Of a DNA stretch of 64,000 nucleotides, positions 57,178 through 64,000 are shown piece after piece. This DNA is from Bradyrhizobium sp. WBOS07 (GTDB taxonomy: Bacteria > Pseudomonadota > Alphaproteobacteria > Rhizobiales > Xanthobacteraceae): assembly GCF_024585165.1 (NCBI RefSeq), contig NZ_CP029008.1, forward strand, positions 62,001 to 126,000. The letters are read 5' to 3'. Position 1 is the stretch's first letter, and every line of letters starts with the position of its first letter. The notes beneath the pieces were generated by a model. The model saw nothing but the letters and a program-made list of their open reading frames with translations, did no database searches and was not told where the DNA came from. The translations under genes and the position numbers were made by a program.

Positions 57178-57190
57178 TGAACATTGTTCA
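57178..57190. promoter_or_regulatory. TetR operator copy 2
   Basis: The same 13 bases TGAACATTGTTCA, 30 bases from copy 1 centre to centre, which is close to three helical turns. It lies 23 bases before the start of the plus-strand gene at 57213. Confidence 0.82.
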
Positions 57191-57212
57191 ATTTAACCTG
57201 GAGACCTGCAAA

Positions 57213-57479
57213 ATGCAAACCCTCGCTGTTGATATCGCCACGACTTTCGTCGATGACGCCGCCGCTCTCGTGACCGGCTTTGGCCGAGCCCTGCTGCGGT
57301 TCGCCACGGCGCCGATCAATCGCATCGCCAACGCCTGCGACGTCGCCGGCGTGCTCGCCGAACGTCGGGCCGCCTTCCGGATGTGGCGCGCCAGCCGCGA
57401 CTGTGCACGCTCCGAAGGACGCAGGTTTAGCGTTCTCGGCCGCTTCTCGCCCTTTCGCCACCTCTCCCATCTCACCTGA
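57213..57479 (+). CDS. 88-aa protein controlled by the divergent TetR
   Basis: 88 residues from the ATG at 57213, with GGAG ending 9 bases before it. Helical and basic at the end (MWRASRDCARSEGRRFSVLGRF). No family recognised; the tail recalls the basic end of small DUF1127-like proteins but the match is not convincing. Divergent placement across two TetR operators suggests it is the main regulated target. Confidence 0.6.
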   Translation: MQTLAVDIATTFVDDAAALVTGFGRALLRFATAPINRIANACDVAGVLAERRAAFRMWRASRDCARSEGRRFSVLGRFSPFRHLSHLT

Positions 57480-57830
57480 GGCGAATGCAGTCGCGCCCCT
57501 CAAGTTCGGCCCGAATCCCGGACCTGGTTGCAACGAAGGACTCACCATGACCGGACATTCGCGGTCGATCTCGCTTACCTTCGTGAAGCGGTTCAGGTTT
57601 TCTCATCGCCTGGACCCGGGTCAGCGCGGCTCGTCCGTCGGTGGTGGCGCGGCCACGACCAGATAGTTGCGAACCTAACGAGACCATTTGGAGACCAACA
57701 GGATCGGAAGGACGGACGGGACAGAGCAGGCAGGCAACTTCGTCCCCTGCACTCGTCGGCCCGATACGCTTCCGGTCGTGACACCTCACCGGTAACAACC
57801 TCAGGCTGCCTTTCCAAGACAGGACTAGTC
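57480..57830 (+). other. Leader stretch before the LplT-PlsC-Aas gene
   Basis: 351 bases. The only thing noted is a possible 39-codon gene at 57547-57666, listed separately. It must hold the promoter of the large downstream gene, unless that gene is read through from 57213. Confidence 0.45.
57547..57666 (+). CDS. Possible 39-aa basic peptide
   Basis: The ATG is preceded by GAAGGA at a good distance (6 bases). The peptide starts MTGHSRSISLTFVKRFRFSH and ends in a Gly-rich basic tail. It has no recognisable domain. The ribosome-binding site is the main support, and it could be a regulatory leader or chance. Confidence 0.3.
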   Translation: MTGHSRSISLTFVKRFRFSHRLDPGQRGSSVGGGAATTR

Positions 57831-60800
57831 ATGATCAGGGAATTGATGTCGTCACGCCGCTTTGCGCCGCTGTTCTGGGCGCAATTCTTCTCGGCGCTCA
57901 ATGACAACGTGCTCAAGAACGCACTCGTCATCATTCTGCTTTACAGCGCCGCAACCGGCCACGGCGATGCGCTGGTGACGGTGGCGGGCGCCGTCTTCAT
58001 CTTCCCCTATTTCATCCTGTCCGGGCTCGGCGGCCAACTCGCCGACAAATACGTCAAATCCGTCGTCGCAAGGCGGCTCAAATTCGTCGAGATCTTCGCA
58101 GCCTGTTTTGCCGCCGCCGGCTTCTTCCTGCATTCGGTGCCGCTGCTGTTCGCAGCGCTGGCGCTGTTCGGCACCATCGCCGCGCTGTTCGGTCCCGTGA
58201 AATACGCCATGCTGCCGGACCAGCTCGAGCTCGGCGAGCTCGCAACCGGTAACGCGCTGGTCGAAGGCGCGACCTTCATGGCTATCCTGCTCGGCACCGT
58301 CGCCGGCGGCCAGTTCGTGGCCGGCTCCGCGCATATGGGCTGGGTCGCCTCCGCCGTGGTCGCGCTGGCGCTGCTGTCCTGGGCGATCGCCGCTCGCATT
58401 CCGCAGACGACGCCCTCCGCGCCCGACCTCCCCGTCGATGCCAACCCCTGGACCTCGACGGTCAGCCTGCTCAGGACCTTGCACGCCGACCATCGTTTGT
58501 GGGACGGCACCGTGATCGTGTCCTGGTTCTGGCTGGTCGGCGCCATCGTGCTGTCGCTGCTGCCCGCGCTGATCAAGGATGTCGTCGGCGGCACCGAAGG
58601 CGTGGTGACGCTGTGTCTTGCCATCTTCGCGATCGGCATCGCCATCGGCTCGCTGTTTGCCGCAAGCCTCAGCCACGTCCGCCCGAACCTGGCGCTGGTG
58701 CCGATCGGGGCCATCATCATGGGCTTCGCCGGTCTCGATCTAGCCTGGGCCATCGGCGTCACCGCCAAGGGGCAGGACATCACCGCGCTCGGCTTTGCGA
58801 CCTCGTTCGCCGGCCTGCGCATGCTGGCCGACTTCGTCGCCTTCGCATTCGGCGGCGGCCTGTTCGTCGTTCCCTCCTTCGCCGCGGTCCAGGCCTGGTC
58901 GCAACCTTCCGAACGCGCCCGCATCATCGCCGCCGGCAACGTGCTGCAGGCTGCCTTCATGGTGGTCGGCTCGCTGTTCGTCGCGCTGCTGCAGGCGGCC
59001 GGCCTCCATATCGGCTGGATCTTCTTCGGCCTCGGGCTCGCCAGCTTCGGCGCGGTCTGGTTCGTGCTGACCAAGTGGGGCAAGGAAGGCGTGCGCGATG
59101 CTGGCGGCCTCTTGTTCCGCGCGCTATTCCGCACGGAGGTGCGCGGGCTGGAAAACCTGCCGCCTCCGGGCACGCGCATGCTGATCGCGCCCAACCACGT
59201 CAGCCTGGTCGACGGCCCGCTGCTGCACGCCGTGCTGCCGATCGACGCCAGCTTCGCGGTCGACACCGGCATCGCCAAGGCGTGGTGGGCCAAGCCGTTC
59301 CTGCGCGTCGTCAAGCACTACACCATGGATCCGACCAAGCCGCTGGCTGCGCGCGACCTGATCAAGCTCGTTGCCGCGGGCGAGCCCGTGGTGATCTTCC
59401 CGGAAGGACGCATTACCGTCTCCGGATCGCTGATGAAGGTCTATGACGGCACCGCGATGATCGCGGACAAGGCCGACGCCGTGGTCGTGCCGGTTCGCAT
59501 CGAAGGCGCGCAGCGTTCATATCTCAGCTATCTCACCTCTAGCCAGATCAAGCGGTCGTGGTTTCCGCGCGTGACGGTCACCATCCTGCCGCCGGTCAAG
59601 CTCCCGGTCGATGAAGCGCTCAAAGGCAAGGCGCGCCGCAATGCCGCCGGCGCCGCGCTCCAGGACGTGATGATCGACGCCCTGGTCAAGAACGCCATGC
59701 TCGATCACTCGCTGTTCGAGGCGCTCGGACACGCCTATCGCGATCGCGATACCGGCAAGGTCATCATCGAGGATGCTCTCGGCTCCAAGCTGACCTATCG
59801 CAAGCTGATCCTCGGCGCGCAGGTCCTGAGCCGCAAGCTGGAGAACGGCACCAGCGTCGGCGAGAATGTCGGCGTGCTGCTGCCGAATTCGGCCGGCGTC
59901 GCCGTTGTCTTCATGGCGCTGCAAAACAGCGGCCGGGTGCCGGCGATGCTCAACTTTTCGGCCGGCCCGGTCAACGTGCTCGCCGCCATGAAGGCCGCGC
60001 AGGTCAGGACCGTGCTGACGTCGAAGGCCTTCATCGAGAAGGGCAAGCTCGACAAGCTGATGACCGCGATCTCCGCAGAGGCGCGCGTCGTTTATCTCGA
60101 GGACGTTCGCGCCTCGATCGGCGCGGCCGACAAGATCAAGGGCCTGCTCGCCGGCACCAAGCCCCGCGTCGCCCGCCAGGCCAACGATCCCGCCGTGGTG
60201 CTGTTCACCTCGGGCTCGGAAGGCACGCCGAAGGGCGTGGTGCTGTCCCACCGCAACATCCTCGCCAACGCGGCGCAGGCGCTCGCGCGGGTCGATGCCA
60301 ACGCCAACGACAAGGTGTTCAACGTGCTGCCGGTGTTCCACTCGTTCGGGCTCACCGGCGGAATGATGATGCCGATGCTGGCCGGCATTCCGATCTACAT
60401 GTACCCTTCGCCGCTGCACTACCGCATCGTGCCCGAGCTGATCTATCAGACCGGCGCCACCATCCTGTTCGGCACCGACACGTTCCTCACCGGCTACGCC
60501 CGCTCGGCGCACGCTTACGACTTTCGCACCCTGCGCCTCGTGATCGCCGGCGCCGAAGCGGTCAAGGACCGCACGCGCCAGGTGTTCATGGAGCGCTACG
60601 GCATCCGCATCCTCGAAGGCTACGGCGTCACCGAGACGGCGCCGGTGCTCGCGATGAACACGCCGATGGCCAACCGTCCCGGCACCGTCGGCCGCCTCTC
60701 GCCGCTGATGGAATGCCGCCTCGATCCGGTCCCCGGCATCGAGGAAGGCGGCCGCCTCTCGGTGCGCGGCCCGAACGTGATGCTCGGCTATCTCAGGGCC

Positions 60801-61235
60801 GAAAATCCCGGCGTGCTCGAAAAGCTGCCCGAGGGCTGGCACGACACCGGCGACATCGTTTCGATCGACGCCGCCGGCTTCATCACCATCAAGGGCCGCG
60901 CCAAGCGCTTTGCCAAGATCGCGGGCGAGATGGTCTCGCTGTCCGCGGTCGAATCCATCGCAGCGGCGCTGTGGCCGCAGGCCGCGTCGGTCGCGGTGTC
61001 GATCCCCGATCCGCGCAAGGGCGAGCGCATCGTGCTGCTGACCACGGAGAAGACCGCCGAGCGCAGCGCGATGCAGGCCCAGGCCAAGGCGATCGGCGCC
61101 TCCGAGCTGACCGTGCCCGCGGCGATCATGGTGGTCGACAAGGTGCCGCTGCTCGGCACCGGCAAGACCGACTACGTCACCGCGACGACGATGGCCCGCG
61201 AGCAGGCCTCGGCGCCGGAGCGCGAGGTGGCGTAG
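57831..61235 (+). CDS. aas: LplT-PlsC-Aas fusion: lysophospholipid transport and acylation
   Basis: 1134 residues from the ATG at 57831, with AGGA 6 bases upstream. Three parts. An MFS-type lysophospholipid flippase (about 1-420, with FSALNDNVLKNALVIILLY and GPVKYAMLPDQ). A PlsC acyltransferase (about 435-620, with NHVSLVDG as the HX4D box and FPEGRIT). An AMP-forming acyl-ACP synthetase (about 650-1120, with LFTSGSEGTPKGVVLSH, GYGVTETAP and DTGDIVSID). It flips lysophospholipid across the inner membrane and re-acylates it. In E. coli LplT and Aas are separate. Confidence 0.95.
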   Translation: MIRELMSSRRFAPLFWAQFFSALNDNVLKNALVIILLYSAATGHGDALVTVAGAVFIFPYFILSGLGGQLADKYVKSVVARRLKFVEIFAACFAAAGFFLHSVPLLFAALALFGTIAALFGPVKYAMLPDQLELGELATGNALVEGATFMAILLGTVAGGQFVAGSAHMGWVASAVVALALLSWAIAARIPQTTPSAPDLPVDANPWTSTVSLLRTLHADHRLWDGTVIVSWFWLVGAIVLSLLPALIKDVVGGTEGVVTLCLAIFAIGIAIGSLFAASLSHVRPNLALVPIGAIIMGFAGLDLAWAIGVTAKGQDITALGFATSFAGLRMLADFVAFAFGGGLFVVPSFAAVQAWSQPSERARIIAAGNVLQAAFMVVGSLFVALLQAAGLHIGWIFFGLGLASFGAVWFVLTKWGKEGVRDAGGLLFRALFRTEVRGLENLPPPGTRMLIAPNHVSLVDGPLLHAVLPIDASFAVDTGIAKAWWAKPFLRVVKHYTMDPTKPLAARDLIKLVAAGEPVVIFPEGRITVSGSLMKVYDGTAMIADKADAVVVPVRIEGAQRSYLSYLTSSQIKRSWFPRVTVTILPPVKLPVDEALKGKARRNAAGAALQDVMIDALVKNAMLDHSLFEALGHAYRDRDTGKVIIEDALGSKLTYRKLILGAQVLSRKLENGTSVGENVGVLLPNSAGVAVVFMALQNSGRVPAMLNFSAGPVNVLAAMKAAQVRTVLTSKAFIEKGKLDKLMTAISAEARVVYLEDVRASIGAADKIKGLLAGTKPRVARQANDPAVVLFTSGSEGTPKGVVLSHRNILANAAQALARVDANANDKVFNVLPVFHSFGLTGGMMMPMLAGIPIYMYPSPLHYRIVPELIYQTGATILFGTDTFLTGYARSAHAYDFRTLRLVIAGAEAVKDRTRQVFMERYGIRILEGYGVTETAPVLAMNTPMANRPGTVGRLSPLMECRLDPVPGIEEGGRLSVRGPNVMLGYLRAENPGVLEKLPEGWHDTGDIVSIDAAGFITIKGRAKRFAKIAGEMVSLSAVESIAAALWPQAASVAVSIPDPRKGERIVLLTTEKTAERSAMQAQAKAIGASELTVPAAIMVVDKVPLLGTGKTDYVTATTMAREQASAPEREVA

Positions 61236-61248
61236 CCGCGGCTCGTCC

Positions 61249-61381
61249 GCCTCTCCCGCTTGCGGGAGAGGCCGACGCGCTCGCAGAGCGCGGCGGGTGA
61301 GGGCTCTCGCCGCGCAGGGGCGTCCTCAATTATTCTCAATAATCCCTGCGCGGAGACACCCTCTCCCCCGCAAGCGGGGGA
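61249..61381. repeat. Nested palindromic repeat element
   Basis: Three inverted repeats. GCCTCTCCCGC/GCGGGAGAGGC (61249-61272), CCGCGCAGGG (61310-61319) with CCCTGCGCGG (61344-61353), and TCCCCCGC/GCGGGGGA (61364-61381). It lies between convergent genes and belongs to the CTCTCCC-type intergenic repeats common in Bradyrhizobium. It probably also serves as a terminator. Confidence 0.75.
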
Positions 61382-61431
61382 AGGAGCGCACTTTCATCGT
61401 TGAGCCGACCCCGCCTCATCCGTCACGCCGG

Positions 61432-62532
61432 TCACGCCGCCGTCCGCCGTTCCTGCGCATAGCGCACCAGGGCCGCGAAGCGATAGATGCCGTGCACGAA
61501 CTTGCCGTAGGGCATGGTGATGAACAGCGCGAACACCGCGCCGAGATGCAGCGCGAGCAGCGGCCCCATCGCGGCGGTCTCCCGCAGGACGAGCAGCAAC
61601 ATGCCCGTGAGGCCGGTCAGGAACAGCATGGCGATGAAGCCGACATCCATGCCGTAGCTGAGCTCGTCGAGCAGCGCCGGATCGCGCCGCATCTTGGCCG
61701 CGAACAGACCGATCGGCCCGACGATGAGGCCGATGCCGCCCAGCGTGCCGAGCACGACGGGCAGGTCCCACCACGGATACGGCGCCTCGCGGCCGAGCAG
61801 ATAATGATACAGCGTCGCCACCGACGTCGCGGCGAAGCACAGGATGAAGCCGTAGAACGTCAGGTGGTGATACAGCCTGCGCCGGTCGGTCGGCTTGTCG
61901 TCCTCGTTGTAGCAGCCGACGCCGCCGCCATGGAGATAGCGCAGCTCGCCGGCATCGCGGATCGCCTGGAAGATCGAGCCGCCATCGGCGCGGCCGTCAA
62001 TGGGCGGGCCGATGTCGCGCCAGAAGGCGCGCACGCTCATGACAAGCGCGAGAACGGCATAGAGAAAGGCAGCGCCGAACAGGGCGACCATCGCGTTGTG
62101 CGGCATCAGCTTGTAGAAGGCGCCGGGACCGGTGTGCACGCCGAACAGCACGCTGCGATCGTTGAGGGCGGCAAAGCCAAGGATGAACGCCGCCATGCTG
62201 AGCGCAGCGATGACGCTGATGATGAGACCGTTGCGCGCGAAGGCACCGGACAGCGCCTGAGGCCAGGCATAGGCCGCATAGGATTCCGCGCGCGCGACCG
62301 CCAGCGTCTTGGGGACATTGACGTTGAATTCGTGCGGCGGCGAGAACTGGCAGTCGACATAGCAGGCGCCGCAGGAATGGCAGAGATTGGCGAGATAGTT
62401 GAGGTCGCCGTCGGAGAAGGCGCGGCGCATCTCCATCGCCGGAAACACCGCGCACAGGCCCTCGCAATAGCGGCAGGAATTGCAGACCGTCATCAGGCGG
62501 TCGGCTTCGTCGAGAATTCTAGTTCCGTGCAT
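61432..62532 (-). CDS. tcuB: Tricarballylate/citrate utilisation membrane iron-sulfur protein TcuB
   Basis: 366 residues from the ATG at 62532, which overlaps the tcuA end by 14 bases. Two 4Fe-4S motifs lie at the N-terminus: CNSCRYCEGLC and CHSCGACYVDC. Six or so membrane helices follow, with conserved His residues (RRLYHHLTFYGF and ATLYHYLLGR) that could bind haem. It takes electrons from TcuA to the respiratory chain. Confidence 0.93.
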   Translation of the reverse strand: MHGTRILDEADRLMTVCNSCRYCEGLCAVFPAMEMRRAFSDGDLNYLANLCHSCGACYVDCQFSPPHEFNVNVPKTLAVARAESYAAYAWPQALSGAFARNGLIISVIAALSMAAFILGFAALNDRSVLFGVHTGPGAFYKLMPHNAMVALFGAAFLYAVLALVMSVRAFWRDIGPPIDGRADGGSIFQAIRDAGELRYLHGGGVGCYNEDDKPTDRRRLYHHLTFYGFILCFAATSVATLYHYLLGREAPYPWWDLPVVLGTLGGIGLIVGPIGLFAAKMRRDPALLDELSYGMDVGFIAMLFLTGLTGMLLLVLRETAAMGPLLALHLGAVFALFITMPYGKFVHGIYRFAALVRYAQERRTAA

Positions 62533-63910
62533 GTTTCGCCGCTTCCCGTCCCGCGATCCGTCCAAACACGCTGCCGATGGTCATGCCCATGCCGGCGGCG
62601 TAACCCTTGCCGAGCACGTTGCCGGCCATGATCTCGCCGGCCGCGAACATGTTGCCTGACGGCTTGCCGCCCTTCATCAGCATCCGCGCCTCCTTGTTCA
62701 CGCGCGTGCCGAGATAGGTGAAAGTGATGCCGGGCCGCACCGGATAGGCGAGAAAAGGCGGCGTCTCGATCTTGCGCGCCCAATGCGTCTTGGGCGGCGT
62801 GATGCCCTCGGTCACGCAATCGTCCAGAATGGTGTGGTCGAACGTTCCTGGCCGCACCGCGGCGTTGAACTCGGTCACGGTCTTCTCCAGCGCGGCCGGA
62901 TCGAGCTCGAGCTTGCCGGCGAGCTCGGCCACCGTCTGGCCGGCGATCGGCGGGAACAACGTCGGCATGAAGCTGGTGACGACGGTGGAATCGAAGATGA
63001 TGTAGGCGATCTGGTCGGGCTGCGCCGCCACCAGCCGGCCCCAGATCGCGTAGCGCTTCGGCCAGATGTCCTCGCCTTCGTCGTAAAAGCGCTGCGCGTG
63101 CTTGTTGACGACGATGCCGAACACGACAGAATCGTGCCGCGTGATGATGCCGCCGTCGAATTTCGGCGCGCGGGCATCGATCGCGACCGCATGGCACTGG
63201 GTGGGATCGCCGACCTCCTGCACGCCCTTGTCGAGCAGCATCTTCAGGATCGCGCCGCGATTATAGGGCGTGCCGCGGATCAGGAAATTGTCGGCGGCCT
63301 CGCCCCAATATTGCTTCAACCATTCGATGTTGGCCTCGAACCCGCCGGCCGCGGCGACCAGGGAGGTGGCGCGGATCTCGGTCTCGCCTCTGACCGGCCG
63401 CTTCAGCCGTGCGGCGAGAAACATGCCGTCCTCGATCACGAGGTCGGTGACCTCGGCATCGTATTCGACGTCGACGCCGAGCCGCTCGGCGGTCAGATAC
63501 AGCGCGTTCAGCATCGCCCGGCCGCCGCCGAGAAAGAACGAATTGGTGCGGCCGAGGCTCAGCGTGCCGCCGAGCGAGGGCTGCCAGCGCACGCCCTGCT
63601 CCACGATCCAGTCCAGGATGTCCTTGGACTCGCGGATCATGTGGCGCGCCAGCGCCTCGTCGGTCTGCCCGCCGGTGACGCGCAGCAGGTCCTCCCAGAA
63701 TTCTTCCTCGGTGTAGGGACCGGTCAGGATCTCGGTGGCGGCGTCATGGGCGCAGCGCATGTTGCGGGTGTGACGGGTATTGCCGCCGCGATAGAATTTT
63801 GGCGCCCCCTCCAGCACCAGCACCGACGCGCCGCCGCGCCGCGCCGCGATCGCCGCGCACAGCGCCGCATTGCCGCCGCCGATCACCAGCACGTCGTATC
63901 TGCTGCTCAT
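62519..63910 (-). CDS. tcuA: FAD-dependent tricarballylate dehydrogenase TcuA
   Basis: 463 residues. FAD-binding VLVIGGGNAALCAAIAARRG at the N-terminus and KGYAAGMGMTIGSVFGR at the C-terminus, with fumarate-reductase-like core GNTRHTRNMRCAHD. It oxidises tricarballylate to cis-aconitate, so that the product enters the TCA cycle. It is translationally coupled to tcuB. Confidence 0.95.
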   Translation of the reverse strand: MSSRYDVLVIGGGNAALCAAIAARRGGASVLVLEGAPKFYRGGNTRHTRNMRCAHDAATEILTGPYTEEEFWEDLLRVTGGQTDEALARHMIRESKDILDWIVEQGVRWQPSLGGTLSLGRTNSFFLGGGRAMLNALYLTAERLGVDVEYDAEVTDLVIEDGMFLAARLKRPVRGETEIRATSLVAAAGGFEANIEWLKQYWGEAADNFLIRGTPYNRGAILKMLLDKGVQEVGDPTQCHAVAIDARAPKFDGGIITRHDSVVFGIVVNKHAQRFYDEGEDIWPKRYAIWGRLVAAQPDQIAYIIFDSTVVTSFMPTLFPPIAGQTVAELAGKLELDPAALEKTVTEFNAAVRPGTFDHTILDDCVTEGITPPKTHWARKIETPPFLAYPVRPGITFTYLGTRVNKEARMLMKGGKPSGNMFAAGEIMAGNVLGKGYAAGMGMTIGSVFGRIAGREAAKHARN

Positions 63911-63961
63911 GCGGTCCGCCCGACGGCACGCGAGATTGGAGAAATTCCGTCCGTCAGTGGC

Positions 63962-64000
63962 ATGCTCGACCTTCCAGCGTTGCGCATTTTGTCGACAATT
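63962..64000 (+). CDS. Start of a probable LysR-type regulator, cut by right edge
   Basis: Only 13 codons are visible: MLDLPALRILSTI. That is the usual opening of a LysR-type HTH (L-x-x-L-R-x-L-x-x-I), and tcuR is normally divergent from tcuA, so this is probably its start. The rest is outside the window. Confidence 0.5.
   Translation, partial: MLDLPALRILSTI

Overview
The window is a high-GC alphaproteobacterial chromosome segment and looks like Bradyrhizobium or a close relative. The reasons are the codon bias, the many short secreted proteins, the two kinds of palindromic intergenic repeat typical of that group, and the gene mix of exopolysaccharide (EPS), chemotaxis, protocatechuate and tricarballylate genes. 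No tRNA, rRNA, insertion sequence or CRISPR array was seen. Two genes are cut by the window edges.

Region 1 (1-20.5 kb) is an EPS locus of the Wzx/Wzy or ExoP type. It has a polyprenyl-phosphate hexose-1-phosphate transferase that starts the repeat unit (6220-7719), an ExoP/Wzc-type co-polymerase and tyrosine kinase (8897-11152), a Wza-type outer-membrane export lipoprotein (14441-15643), and three Wzy/ligase-like membrane proteins (2782-4158, 12139-13659, 16982-18256). It also has a GH74-type glycosidase coupled to the first polymerase, a LapG-like cysteine protease, a PPP-type phosphatase and several unknown secreted or membrane proteins. Two blocks, about 1-4.4 kb and 7.56-11.2 kb, are visibly poorer in G+C than the rest. 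The second begins inside the transferase gene, which suggests replacement of EPS genes by recombination.

Region 2 (20.5-30.3 kb) is a patchwork of small secreted, membrane and DNA-binding proteins, two inverted copies of a palindromic repeat, a CSS-EAL c-di-GMP phosphodiesterase, a VanZ-like protein, a CHRD protein and a GrlR-like protein. Two small membrane proteins (43 and 54 aa) that are easily missed lie here.

Region 3 (30.4-43 kb) is one minus-strand chemotaxis operon read in the order STAS, cheY, cheA, cheW, mcp, cheW, mcp, cheR, cheB, then a soluble receptor-like helical protein. Stop and start codons overlap at four junctions. The two mcp genes share a long near-identical stretch at a constant offset of 2,430 bp, and each is followed by a GC-rich hairpin. 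No cheZ or cheD was seen. The last gene carries a DxxxQ motif that could be a CheZ-like active site. A response regulator with an HD-GYP domain is divergent from the operon.

Region 4 (43-64 kb) holds a FecR-like secreted protein with a CHASE2 adenylate/guanylate cyclase, 4-hydroxybenzoate and protocatechuate catabolism (pobA with an AraC regulator, pcaHG with a LysR regulator), pncB, a GGDEF cyclase, a large autotransporter, a TetR repressor with two identical 13-bp operators, a three-domain LplT-PlsC-Aas phospholipid remodelling protein, and tricarballylate oxidation genes tcuA and tcuB with the first codons of a divergent LysR-type gene at the right edge.

The recurring theme is the cell surface and the motile-to-sessile switch: EPS assembly, an adhesin-like autotransporter, c-di-GMP and cyclic nucleotide enzymes, and chemotaxis.
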